Below, in pieces: positions 13,180-20,795 of a DNA stretch of 20,892 bases (position 1 is its first letter; each line of letters opens with the position of its first letter). Source of the stretch: an uncultured Holdemanella sp. (lineage in GTDB: Bacteria; Bacillota_I; Bacilli_A; Erysipelotrichales; Erysipelotrichaceae); the NCBI RefSeq assembly GCF_934754935.1, contig NZ_CAKVJB010000040.1, positions 1 to 20,892 on the forward strand. Direction: 5' to 3'. The notes beneath the pieces were generated by a model. It made no database searches. It saw nothing but the letters and a program-made list of their open reading frames with translations, and was not told the origin of the DNA. The position numbers were made by a program, and so were the translations under genes.

Positions 13180-13983
13180 TTATTCGTCTTTTAATATTTG
13201 TAATATTGCATTGTAGATACCGTTATCGTATGTGGATGTTGTGGCAAAATTGGCATAGCTTTTGACAAAATCACTCGCATTTCCCATCGCAACACCAATA
13301 TCGGCTTTTTTTAACATATGGATATCGTTTGTACTGTCTCCAAAACAAATGGCATCTTTCCATGTTAATCCTGCTTTTTCTAGAATCATTTCAATACCTT
13401 TTGATTTATCATTATCGGCATTGAAGATATCGAAGCAGAATCCATCGGTTTTAACGTTGATCAAATCATTTCTTAAATCGGGATGAGTTTCCATGAATTG
13501 ATCAACTAATTTCTTATCTTTGGTAAGTACAACGGCATTAAATGCTTTGTGTCTTAAGTGATAAGATTGGCTTGGATCGTAGAATAGTGAATCTAGTACA
13601 TTGCAGTATTTACAGAAATCATACATTGGGTAAAAGTTGTTATAAATGTATGTGGCGTCTCCAAAGTGGAACATGAGTCCTGTTTCATGTTTTTTGCTAA
13701 AATCAACTAGATCATTGACGTTATCTTGTAAGATTGGATAGGTTCCGATTTCTTGAAAATCTTTGTCTAATATATAGCTTCCGTTGATCAATACATAATA
13801 ATCAAATTGAACACGTTGTAAAATAAGTTTCATTTGGTTTAAAGGACGGCCAGTAGCAGCACAAACAATATATCCTTTGTCTTTTAGTGTTTGAATGGCG
13901 TCTAATGCACTTTCTTGAATGACGTCATTTTCAGTTTGGTAAAGAGTTCCGTCCATGTCGAAAAATACAATTTTGTGTTTCAT
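13180..13983 (-). CDS. Cof-type HAD-superfamily phosphatase
   Basis: This 267-aa protein is a HAD hydrolase of the Cof (C2B cap) type. Motif I is FFDMDGTL with nucleophile D9 and acid/base D11. Motif II is CAATGRP with T44. Motif III lysine is K195 in DKSKGIEMIL, and motif IV is GDSTND (215-220) with D216 and D220. Such enzymes remove phosphate from sugar phosphates, flavin mononucleotide or similar small substrates in the cytoplasm; the substrate cannot be read from sequence. I start at 13983 because AGAGG lies 7 nt before it, although two upstream in-frame ATGs exist. It has its own promoter and terminator and points against both flanking ribosomal operons. Confidence 0.9.
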   Translation of the reverse strand: MKHKIVFFDMDGTLYQTENDVIQESALDAIQTLKDKGYIVCAATGRPLNQMKLILQRVQFDYYVLINGSYILDKDFQEIGTYPILQDNVNDLVDFSKKHETGLMFHFGDATYIYNNFYPMYDFCKYCNVLDSLFYDPSQSYHLRHKAFNAVVLTKDKKLVDQFMETHPDLRNDLINVKTDGFCFDIFNADNDKSKGIEMILEKAGLTWKDAICFGDSTNDIHMLKKADIGVAMGNASDFVKSYANFATTSTYDNGIYNAILQILKDE

Positions 13984-14007
13984 AATCATACCTCTATTCA
14001 TGTCTAT

Positions 14008-14036
14008 ATTATACTTTAAAGAAAGGGGAATGTGCA
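14008..14036 (-). promoter_or_regulatory. Promoter of the HAD phosphatase gene
   Basis: On the minus strand, TGCACA (14036-14031) and a perfect TATAAT (14013-14008) are separated by 17 bp. The transcript would start near 14001, 17 nt before the chosen start codon. Confidence 0.7.
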
Positions 14037-14070
14037 TAAAAATTTATTTTCAAAAATGATAAAAAAAGAA

Positions 14071-14099
14071 TTGACAAATCATGTTGAATACTGTATCTT
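14071..14099 (+). promoter_or_regulatory. Promoter of the rpsL-rpsG-fusA-tuf operon
   Basis: A perfect TTGACA (14071-14076) and TATCTT (14094-14099) have a 17-bp spacer. The start would be near 14106, leaving a leader of about 100 nt before rpsL. Confidence 0.7.
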
Positions 14100-14116
14100 A
14101 ATATTGCATGCGAAAA

Positions 14117-14163
14117 TAGGTTCTGAAAAGAGCCTATATTTAATGGATGGGCAAGACCCACCC
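14117..14163 (+). promoter_or_regulatory. Structured rpsL leader: two hairpins
   Basis: Hairpin 1: TAGGTTCT (14117-14124) and AGAGCCTA (14129-14136) pair over 8 positions, with one G-U, and are capped by a GAAA tetraloop. Hairpin 2: GGATGGG (14145-14151) pairs with CCCACCC (14157-14163) with one A-C mismatch and a CAAGA loop. No U-tract follows either, so they are not terminators. Position in the str-operon leader suggests a ribosomal-protein autoregulation site. I cannot match it to a described leader class. Confidence 0.55.
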
Positions 14164-14207
14164 GGCTTCGTTTGCTTGGAAATTGAAAATTTTGAAAGGA
14201 GGATCTT

Positions 14208-14621
14208 ATGCCTACAATCAACCAGTTGATTCGTAAAGGTCGTAAGGCCAGTCAAAACGTTTCAAAGTCTCCAGCTTTGAACCGTGGTTACAACTCATTG
14301 CAGTCTAAACCAACAAACCAATCAAGTCCACAAAAACGTGGAGTTTGTACTCGTGTTGGTACTATGACACCTAAGAAACCAAACTCAGCACTTCGTAAAT
14401 ATGCGCGTGTTCGTTTAAGTAATGGTATGGAAGTTACAGCTTACATTCCAGGTATCGGACACAACTTACAGGAACACAGTGTTGTATTGATTCGTGGTGG
14501 ACGTGTTAAAGACTTACCAGGTGTTCGTTACCACATCGTTCGTGGAACTTTGGACTGTGCTGGTGTAAATGACCGTAAACAATCTCGTTCATTATACGGA
14601 ACTAAAAGACCTAAGAAATAG
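14208..14621 (+). CDS. rpsL: 30S ribosomal protein S12
   Basis: This 137-aa protein is S12. It starts MPTINQLIRKGRK, has the roughly 13-residue insertion near 27-43 typical of Bacillota, and carries the decoding-centre loop TPKKPNSALRK with K56, the residue whose change gives streptomycin resistance. K56 is wild type here. GGRVKDLPGVRYH is the second decoding loop. S12 sits at the A-site decoding centre of the 30S subunit. A strong AAAGGAGG lies just upstream of the ATG. It is the first gene of the str operon, 25 nt before rpsG. Confidence 0.98.
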   Translation: MPTINQLIRKGRKASQNVSKSPALNRGYNSLQSKPTNQSSPQKRGVCTRVGTMTPKKPNSALRKYARVRLSNGMEVTAYIPGIGHNLQEHSVVLIRGGRVKDLPGVRYHIVRGTLDCAGVNDRKQSRSLYGTKRPKK

Positions 14622-14646
14622 ATCAATCGTGAAAGGAGGAAATTAG

Positions 14647-15117
14647 ATGCCTAGAAAAGGACACATTGCGAAACGTGACGTACTAGTCGACCCAATTTAT
14701 AACTCTAAGTTGGTTACTCGTTTGATCAACAAAATCATGATTGATGGTAAAAAAGGGGTTGCACAAACTATTTTGTACAACGCGTTTGAAATCGTAGAAG
14801 TAAAAACAGGAAAAGCACCAATGGAGGTTTTCGAACAAGCTTTAGAAAACGTTATGCCTCAATTGGAATTGAAAGTTAGACGTGTAGGTGGAGCCAACTA
14901 CCAAGTACCAGTTGAAGTAAGCGACGAACGTCGTTTGACTTTAGGACTTCGTTGGATCGTAAACTACGCACGTTTACGTAACGAAAAAACAATGGAACAG
15001 AGATTAGCAGCTGAAATTATTGATGCTTCTAATGGAACTGGTGCCAGTGTTAAAAAACGTGAAGACACTCACAAAATGGCAGAAGCTAACAAGGCTTATG
15101 CTCACTACCGTTGGTAA
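14647..15117 (+). CDS. rpsG: 30S ribosomal protein S7
   Basis: This 156-aa protein is S7, recognised by MPRKGHIAKRDVLVDPIYNSKLV, LINKIMIDGKKGVAQ, VRRVGGANYQVPVEV and the terminal KMAEANKAYAHYRW. S7 starts assembly of the 16S rRNA 3' domain and lines the E site. In enterobacteria it represses the str operon at the rpsL-rpsG junction. Here that junction is only 25 nt with an SD and shows no room for such a structure, so control may instead act through the rpsL leader. AAAGGAGG precedes the start. Confidence 0.98.
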   Translation: MPRKGHIAKRDVLVDPIYNSKLVTRLINKIMIDGKKGVAQTILYNAFEIVEVKTGKAPMEVFEQALENVMPQLELKVRRVGGANYQVPVEVSDERRLTLGLRWIVNYARLRNEKTMEQRLAAEIIDASNGTGASVKKREDTHKMAEANKAYAHYRW

Positions 15118-15135
15118 GAGAAGGAGTAAAGAAAT

Positions 15136-17232
15136 ATGCCTAGAGACTATGCTTTACACGAAACTCGTAACATCGGTATCATGGCTCACATTGATGCCGG
15201 AAAAACAACAACAACAGAACGTATTCTTTACTACTCTGGTGTAAACCACAAAATTGGTGAAACACACGATGGAGCTAGTACAATGGACTGGATGGAGCAA
15301 GAACAAGAACGTGGTATTACAATCACTTCTGCTGCTACAACAGCTCACTGGAAAAAGACAGACGGAACTGGTAAAGAATGCCGTATCAATATCATCGATA
15401 CACCAGGCCACGTAGACTTCACTGTAGAAGTTGAACGTAGTTTACGTGTATTAGATGGTGCCGTAACAGTATTAGATGCTAAAGCAGGTGTTGAACCTCA
15501 AACTGAAACTGTTTGGCGTCAAGCTACTGAATATAACGTTCCACGTATTGTATTCTGTAACAAAATGGATGCTACAGGTGCTGACTTCTTAATGTCATGC
15601 AATACAATCATTGATCGTTTAGGAGCTAAATCTTGTCCAATTCAGTTACCAATCGGTGCTGAATCAGATTTCGAAGCTATCATTGATATTATCAAGAGAA
15701 AAGCTTATGAATTTAGTGGAGATTATGGACGTGTTATTACTGAAATCCCAGTTCCAGAAGATATGGTAGATCTTATGGAAGAATACCGTGCTAAATTATT
15801 AGATTACTTAGCAGATTATGATGAAGATTTCATGATGCAAGTATTAGAAGGTGAAGAACCTTCAATCGAAGAAATCAAACGTGTATTACGTATTGCCGTA
15901 TGTAATGGTGACTTCTTCCCAGTATTATGTGGATCTGCATATAAGAACAAAGGTGTTCAATTAGTATTGGATGCAGTAGTAGATTACTTACCAAGTCCAT
16001 TAGATGTACCTTCAATTAAGGGTACTACATTAGATGGAGAACCAGATGTTCGTCACCCTGGTGATGATCAACCATTCTCTGCATTAGCATTTAAGATCGC
16101 TACAGACCCATTCGTTGGAAAATTATCTTTCTTCCGTGTTTATTCAGGTACTGCAAAAGCAGGAAGCTATGTATTAAACTCAACTAAAGATAAAAAAGAA
16201 CGTTTCGGACGTATCGTTCAGATGCACGCCAATGCACGTAAAGAAATCACTGAAGTTTACTCAGGTGAAATCGCTGCTGCAGTTGGTTTAAAGGTTACTA
16301 CAACAGGTGATACATTGTGTGATGAAGATCACCCAATCATCCTTGAATCTATGGAATTCCCTGAACCAGTAATCGAATTGTCTTTGGAACCAAAAACAAA
16401 AGCTGACCAAGACAAAATGGGATTGGCTCTTGCAAAACTTGCAGAAGAAGACCCTACTTTCAAAACATATACAAACGAAGAAACAGGACAAACAATCATT
16501 GCCGGTGTAGGTGAACTTCACTTGGATATCATTGTTGACCGTTTACGTCGTGAATTTAAAGTTGAAGCAAATGTTGGTCAACCACAAGTTGCTTACCGTG
16601 AAACAATTCGTCAGGCTGCTGATTGTGAAGGAAAATACATCCGTCAGTCAGGTGGTCGTGGACAATATGGTCACGTATGGATCAAATTCGAACCAAACGA
16701 AGGAAAAGGATTTGAATTCGTTGATGCTATCGTTGGTGGTAGCGTACCTAGAGAATATATCAAACCAACTCAAGAAGGTTTGGAAGCAGCATTGGAAAAT
16801 GGTATGATTGCAGGTTACCCAGTAATCGATATCAAAGCTACATTATTTGATGGATCATACCACGATGTCGACTCTAGTGAAATGGCTTATAAGATTGCCG
16901 CAAGTATGGCATTAAAAGAAGCTGGAAAGAAATGTAAACCTGCTATTCTAGAACCAATTATGTTCGTAGAAGTAACTGCACCAAGTGAATACTTAGGTAG
17001 CGTTATGGGTGACGTTTCAAGTCGTCGTGGACAAATCACTGAACAGGAAGAACGTGGAAATGCCGTAATCGTTCGTGCACATGTTCCATTATCAGAAATG
17101 TTCGGATATGTTACAGACTTACGTAGCTTTACTCAGGGACGTGGAAACTACTCTATGAAGTTCGACCACTATTCAGAAGTTCCAAAGAGTATTGCAGAAA
17201 AAATTATTAAAGAGAATTCAAGCGAAAACTAG
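15136..17232 (+). CDS. fusA: Elongation factor G
   Basis: This 698-aa protein is EF-G, the ribosomal translocase GTPase. The GTPase domain has the P-loop AHIDAGKTT (17-25), RGIT in switch I, DTPGH in G3 and NKMD in G4. Domains II to V follow in normal order, including the GQYGHVWIKFEP and GDVSSRRGQ regions. Length is normal and no duplication or mitochondrial-type variant is apparent. GAGAAGGAG before the ATG is the SD. It is third in the str operon. A 10-bp hairpin wraps its stop codon and lies between it and tuf. Confidence 0.98.
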   Translation: MPRDYALHETRNIGIMAHIDAGKTTTTERILYYSGVNHKIGETHDGASTMDWMEQEQERGITITSAATTAHWKKTDGTGKECRINIIDTPGHVDFTVEVERSLRVLDGAVTVLDAKAGVEPQTETVWRQATEYNVPRIVFCNKMDATGADFLMSCNTIIDRLGAKSCPIQLPIGAESDFEAIIDIIKRKAYEFSGDYGRVITEIPVPEDMVDLMEEYRAKLLDYLADYDEDFMMQVLEGEEPSIEEIKRVLRIAVCNGDFFPVLCGSAYKNKGVQLVLDAVVDYLPSPLDVPSIKGTTLDGEPDVRHPGDDQPFSALAFKIATDPFVGKLSFFRVYSGTAKAGSYVLNSTKDKKERFGRIVQMHANARKEITEVYSGEIAAAVGLKVTTTGDTLCDEDHPIILESMEFPEPVIELSLEPKTKADQDKMGLALAKLAEEDPTFKTYTNEETGQTIIAGVGELHLDIIVDRLRREFKVEANVGQPQVAYRETIRQAADCEGKYIRQSGGRGQYGHVWIKFEPNEGKGFEFVDAIVGGSVPREYIKPTQEGLEAALENGMIAGYPVIDIKATLFDGSYHDVDSSEMAYKIAASMALKEAGKKCKPAILEPIMFVEVTAPSEYLGSVMGDVSSRRGQITEQEERGNAVIVRAHVPLSEMFGYVTDLRSFTQGRGNYSMKFDHYSEVPKSIAEKIIKENSSEN

Positions 17233-17246
17233 TTGATTTTCGCTTG
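17219..17246 (+). repeat. Hairpin enclosing the fusA stop codon
   Basis: CAAGCGAAAA (17219-17228) pairs perfectly with TTTTCGCTTG (17237-17246). The 8-nt loop contains the TAG stop (17230-17232). No U-tract follows, so it is unlikely to terminate; an mRNA processing or stability site between fusA and tuf is possible. Confidence 0.6.
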
Positions 17247-17254
17247 GTTCTGAA

Positions 17255-17272
17255 ATACAATATTTATTGTAT
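17255..17272 (+). repeat. AT-rich palindrome in the tuf 5' region
   Basis: ATACAATA (17255-17262) and TATTGTAT (17265-17272) are perfect inverted copies around TT. It may be a small hairpin or a protein site before tuf. I found no convincing promoter with it. Confidence 0.35.
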
Positions 17273-17304
17273 GAAATATGTTAGCATTTAGGAGGAAATT
17301 ATAA

Positions 17305-18489
17305 ATGGCTAAGGAAAAATTTGACAGAAGTAAAACTCACGTTAATATTGGTACTATCGGTCACGTTGACCACGGTAAAACAACATTAACAGCAGCTATT
17401 ACAACAGTATTAGCTAAAAAAGGTATGGCTAAAGCTGAAGCTTATGACCAAATCGATGGTGCTCCAGAAGAAAAAGAACGTGGAATCACTATCAACACTG
17501 CACACGTTGAATATCAAACAGAAAAACGTCACTATGCACACGTTGACTGTCCAGGCCACGCCGATTATGTAAAAAACATGATCACTGGTGCTGCTCAGAT
17601 GGACGGAGCAATCTTAGTAGTTGCTGCATCTGATGGACCTATGCCTCAAACACGTGAACACATCTTGTTAGCACGTCAGGTAGGTGTTAAATATATCGTT
17701 GTTTACTTAAACAAATGCGATATGGTTGATGATGAAGAATTAATCGACTTAGTAGAAATGGAAGTTCGTGAATTATTAAACGAATACGGATTCGACGGAG
17801 ACGAAACTCCAGTTATCCGTGGATCAGCTTTAAAAGCTCTTGAAGGAGATCCAAAATACGAACAATCAATCTATGATTTGATGGATGCTGTTGATACTTG
17901 GATTCCAGATCCAGCTCGTGAAATGGATAAACCATTCTTGATGGCAATCGAAGACGTTATGACAATTTCTGGTCGTGGTACAGTAGCTACAGGACGTGTT
18001 GAACGTGGTCAAGCTCACTTAAACGACGAAGTTGAAATCGTTGGTATCAAAGACACTCAAAAAACAGTATTAACTGGTTTGGAAATGTTCCACAAACAAT
18101 TAGACGTTGCTGAAGCAGGTGACAACATTGGTGCATTGTTACGTGGTATTGCACGTGACCAAATCCAACGTGGACAAGTATTAGCTAAACCTGGAAGTGT
18201 ACACCCTCACACTAAATTTAAAGCACAAGTTTATGTTTTAACTAAAGAAGAAGGTGGACGTCACACTCCATTCGTTTCTAACTACCGTCCTCAATTCTAC
18301 TTCCGTACAACTGACGTTACAGGTGTAATCACATTGCCAGAAGGAACTGACATGGTAATGCCTGGTGACAACGTTGTTATGAACGTTGAATTGATCGCTC
18401 CAATCGCTATCGAAACTGGTACTAAGTTCTCTATCCGTGAAGGTGGACACACTGTAGGTGCTGGTAACGTTACTGAAATCGACGCTTAA
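17305..18489 (+). CDS. tuf: Elongation factor Tu
   Basis: This 394-aa protein is EF-Tu, which brings aminoacyl-tRNA to the ribosome. GTPase motifs are GHVDHGKT (19-26), RGITI, DCPGH (81-85) and NKCD (near 136). Domains II and III follow with GRVERG and the C-terminal REGGHTVGAGNVTEI. Length is typical of Bacillota. TTAGGAGG is the SD. The gene ends the str operon and is followed by a terminator; the S10 operon, which often comes next, is not here. Codon use is strongly biased (CGT, GGT, GAA, preferred C-ending Asn/His), as expected for very high expression. Confidence 0.99.
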   Translation: MAKEKFDRSKTHVNIGTIGHVDHGKTTLTAAITTVLAKKGMAKAEAYDQIDGAPEEKERGITINTAHVEYQTEKRHYAHVDCPGHADYVKNMITGAAQMDGAILVVAASDGPMPQTREHILLARQVGVKYIVVYLNKCDMVDDEELIDLVEMEVRELLNEYGFDGDETPVIRGSALKALEGDPKYEQSIYDLMDAVDTWIPDPAREMDKPFLMAIEDVMTISGRGTVATGRVERGQAHLNDEVEIVGIKDTQKTVLTGLEMFHKQLDVAEAGDNIGALLRGIARDQIQRGQVLAKPGSVHPHTKFKAQVYVLTKEEGGRHTPFVSNYRPQFYFRTTDVTGVITLPEGTDMVMPGDNVVMNVELIAPIAIETGTKFSIREGGHTVGAGNVTEIDA

Positions 18490-18505
18490 TTAGAATTTAA
18501 ACTTT

Positions 18506-18537
18506 AAGACTGATACATTTGTATCGGTCTTTTTTTT
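18506..18537 (+). terminator. Intrinsic terminator of the str operon
   Basis: AAGACTGATAC (18506-18516) and GTATCGGTCTT (18521-18531) form an 11-bp stem with one G-U, an ATTT loop and eight U. Confidence 0.92.
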
Positions 18538-18553
18538 GCTTTAAAATGAAATA

Positions 18554-18583
18554 AATGTAAATGAATGTAAAAATATTACATTC
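18554..18583 (+). promoter_or_regulatory. Inverted-repeat operator upstream of the sulfhydrylase promoter
   Basis: GAATGTAA (18563-18570), AAATA, and TTACATTC (18576-18583) form a perfect inverted repeat ending 4 bp before the -35 hexamer. A further direct copy of AATGTAA lies at 18554-18560, exactly 10 bp upstream of the one at 18564, so two sites face the same side of the helix. This suggests an activator or repressor site. The regulator is unknown. Confidence 0.5.
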
Positions 18584-18587
18584 ACCG

Positions 18588-18616
18588 TTGACATTATGAT
18601 CATTTTAATATATCAT
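18588..18616 (+). promoter_or_regulatory. Promoter of the O-acetylhomoserine sulfhydrylase gene
   Basis: A perfect TTGACA (18588-18593) and TATCAT (18611-18616) have a 17-bp spacer. The leader would be only about 35 nt, too short for a SAM riboswitch or T-box. Confidence 0.82.
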
Positions 18617-18656
18617 ACAAAACATATAAGAATAGTATGAAAAGAGGAGAATGATT

Positions 18657-19964
18657 ATGACAAAATTAACTAGAGAACAACGAAATTTTAAATTCGAAAC
18701 TTTACAACTACATGTAGGACAAGAACAACCAGACCCTACTACAGATGCACGTGCAGTTCCTATTTATCAAACATCATCATATGTATTTAGAAATTGTGAT
18801 CATGCAGCTGCACGTTTTGGATTGAGTGATGCTGGAAATATTTATGGTCGTTTAACAAATCCAACGGAGGATGTATTTGAAAAACGTATAGCGGCTCTTG
18901 AAGGTGGTGTAGCTGCGTTAGCCGTAGCATCTGGTGCTGCAGCCGTTACATATACCATTTTGAACTTAGCTCAAAATGGAGACAATATTGTTTCAGCCAA
19001 AAATATTTATGGTGGCTCATTTAACTTGTTTGAGCATACTTTGCCTCAATATGGGATTGAAACAATATTTGTAGATATTTTTAAAGAAGAAGAAGTTGAA
19101 AATGCGATCAACGAAAAGACAAAGGCTTTGTATATTGAAACATTAGGAAATCCAAATTCAGATGTAGTAGATATTGAATCAATCGCAAAGATTGCTCATA
19201 AGCATAAAATTCCATTGGTAGTTGATAATACATTTGCCACACCATATTTAGTAAGACCGATTGAATATGGGGCTGATATTGTGGTTCATTCAGCTACAAA
19301 ATTTATTGGGGGACATGGAACAAGTATTGGTGGTGTTATTGTAGATGGTGGAAAATTTGATTGGGAAGCTAGTGGAAAATTTGATTCTTTGACAAAACCA
19401 AATCCAAGCTATCATGGTATTAGTTTTACACAAGCATGTGGACCTGCTGCATTTGTTACAAAAGTACGTGCAATCTTATTAAGAGATACAGGTGCTACAT
19501 TATCTCCTTTTAATGCATTCTTATTCTTACAGGGATTAGAAACATTATCATTACGTGTAGAACGTCATACATATAATGCATTAAAAGTTGTTGAATATTT
19601 AAATAATCATCCTCAAGTTGAAAGTGTATCTCATCCTAGTGTTTCTACAGATTCTAAACAACAAGAACTATATAAAAAGTATTTTCCAAATGGTGGAGGA
19701 TCAATCTTCACATTTGATATTAAGGGTGATGCACAAAAGGCTAAGGACTTTATCGATAATCTAGAATTATTCTCTTTATTAGCAAATGTTGCGGATGTGA
19801 AATCATTAGTTATACACCCAGCAACAACTACTCATTCTCAATGTACAGAAGAAGAATTGCTTGATCAAGGTATTCGTCCGAACACAATTCGATTAAGTAT
19901 TGGATGTGAAAATATTGATGATATCATTCAAGATTTGGATGAAGCATTTAAGGCAATCGCATAA
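18657..19964 (+). CDS. metY: O-acetylhomoserine sulfhydrylase-type PLP enzyme
   Basis: This 435-aa protein belongs to the Cys/Met-metabolism PLP family. The length, the N-terminal FETLQLHVGQEQPDPTTDARAVPIYQTSSYVF, and the region LEGGVAALAVASGAAA match the long O-acetylhomoserine sulfhydrylase (MetY) branch rather than 380-400-aa cystathionine gamma-synthases or lyases. K215 in HSATKFIGGHGT binds PLP as a Schiff base. VVDNTFATPYL and the C-terminal SLVIHPATTTHSQ are family signatures. It should make homocysteine from O-acetylhomoserine and sulfide. I choose ATG 18657 because GAGGAG (18644-18649) is 7 nt away, against 1 nt for ATG 18651. It is a single-gene unit with promoter, operator and terminator. 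A lyase role is less likely but not excluded. Confidence 0.9.
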   Translation: MTKLTREQRNFKFETLQLHVGQEQPDPTTDARAVPIYQTSSYVFRNCDHAAARFGLSDAGNIYGRLTNPTEDVFEKRIAALEGGVAALAVASGAAAVTYTILNLAQNGDNIVSAKNIYGGSFNLFEHTLPQYGIETIFVDIFKEEEVENAINEKTKALYIETLGNPNSDVVDIESIAKIAHKHKIPLVVDNTFATPYLVRPIEYGADIVVHSATKFIGGHGTSIGGVIVDGGKFDWEASGKFDSLTKPNPSYHGISFTQACGPAAFVTKVRAILLRDTGATLSPFNAFLFLQGLETLSLRVERHTYNALKVVEYLNNHPQVESVSHPSVSTDSKQQELYKKYFPNGGGSIFTFDIKGDAQKAKDFIDNLELFSLLANVADVKSLVIHPATTTHSQCTEEELLDQGIRPNTIRLSIGCENIDDIIQDLDEAFKAIA

Positions 19965-19969
19965 TTAAT

Positions 19970-19998
19970 AAAAGTCAGAATCTAGGTTCTGACTTTTT
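19970..19998 (+). terminator. Intrinsic terminator after metY
   Basis: AAAAGTCAGAA (19970-19980) pairs perfectly with TTCTGACTTTT (19987-19997) around TCTAGG, ending in five T. Confidence 0.9.
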
Positions 19999-20035
19999 GG
20001 TTTAAAATTTCAGATTTGTGAAAATATAAATAAAC

Positions 20036-20065
20036 TTGTGAAAAATACAATAATTTTGATAGAAT
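20036..20065 (+). promoter_or_regulatory. Promoter of the membrane-protein gene
   Basis: TTGTGA (20036-20041) and TAGAAT (20060-20065) are spaced by 18 bp. AAAGGA (20081-20086) follows as an SD, placed for a start at TTG 20095, not for ATG 20137. Confidence 0.5.
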
Positions 20066-20136
20066 AACATTACTTTTTTGAAAGGATGATTTGATTGAAT
20101 AAGTGAACTAGACGATTTATTGTTTATGCGATAGGA

Positions 20137-20742
20137 ATGCTTGTGTTAGCATTGGGATTAACATTAAACACAAAGGCCGATCTAGGCGTTTCCCCGATAA
20201 TATCTGTACCCTATAGTATTTCACAGATTGCAGGATATAATTTTGGAGATTTAACTTTTGTGGTATATGCTTTGTTTGTCGTAGTACAAATAGTAATTCA
20301 TTTAAATTTGAAAAAGAATAAGAAAATTATGTCAGACTTATTACAGTTGCCACTAAGTTTAATATTTACACGATTATTAAATATATTTTCCACATATATA
20401 CCAACTTCCCAGAACTTAGGCATTCGTTTTATTGTATTAGCCTTTGCGATAATTTGTACAGGTGTGGGTGCAGCCATGTCATTGAGTATGCAGCTTGTGC
20501 CAAATCCAGGTGATGGTATAGTACAGGCGTTAGCTGAAAGATTTAACAAGAGTGTAGGCTTAACTAAAAATCTATTTGATTGTTTTAATTTATGCATAAC
20601 ATTATGCATAAGTATATTTATAGCACATCAAATTGTTGGTGTCGGAATAGGAACGGTAATTGCGGTGCTTGGCGTTGGAAGGGTGATTGCACTATTTCAT
20701 CATATTTTTGAATGTAAAATTGAAGAACTGATTTGCGAGTAA
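20137..20742 (+). CDS. YczE/YitT-like membrane protein with disrupted N-terminus
   Basis: From ATG 20137 the frame encodes 201 aa with about five hydrophobic segments. Signature segments are LTLNTKADLGVSPI after helix 1 and VPNPGDGIVQALAE in the middle, as in the YczE/YitT group of small Bacillota membrane proteins of unknown role. ATG 20137 has no SD and falls inside the first helix. In the same frame TTG 20095 is well placed behind AAAGGA and would give MNK, a TGA at 20104-20106, and then TRRFIVYAIG leading into helix 1. The normal protein probably begins at 20095 with a Trp (TGG) at codon 4. As written the gene is either a recent nonsense mutant, a sequence error, or started internally. 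A terminator-like hairpin follows. Confidence 0.65.
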   Translation: MLVLALGLTLNTKADLGVSPIISVPYSISQIAGYNFGDLTFVVYALFVVVQIVIHLNLKKNKKIMSDLLQLPLSLIFTRLLNIFSTYIPTSQNLGIRFIVLAFAIICTGVGAAMSLSMQLVPNPGDGIVQALAERFNKSVGLTKNLFDCFNLCITLCISIFIAHQIVGVGIGTVIAVLGVGRVIALFHHIFECKIEELICE

Positions 20743-20770
20743 AAGACTGGTACTTGCCAGTTTTCTTTTA
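20741..20770 (+). terminator. Weak intrinsic terminator after the membrane protein
   Basis: ACTGG (20746-20750) pairs with CCAGT (20757-20761), with A-rich sequence on the left and TTTTCTTTT on the right. It begins at the stop codon region. Confidence 0.6.
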
Positions 20771-20795
20771 AAAGCAACGATGTAAGCGTATACAG

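Noticed and set aside
15020..15244. Open frame overlapping the end of rpsG and the start of fusA
   Set aside because: It is a shifted reading of two highly conserved, certain genes, with no SD and no homology recognised.
17244..17290. Possible internal tuf promoter starting at TTGGTT
   Set aside because: No acceptable -10 is found at 16-18 bp; the sequence there is TTGTAT or TGTATG.
18617..18656. Looked for a SAM riboswitch or T-box before metY
   Set aside because: The leader between the predicted transcript start and the ATG is only about 35 nt and shows no conserved core.
20104..20106. TGA as a reassigned tryptophan or selenocysteine codon
   Set aside because: Trp is encoded by TGG throughout the certain genes, the MerR frame ends properly at TGA, and no selenocysteine would be expected before helix 1 of this family.
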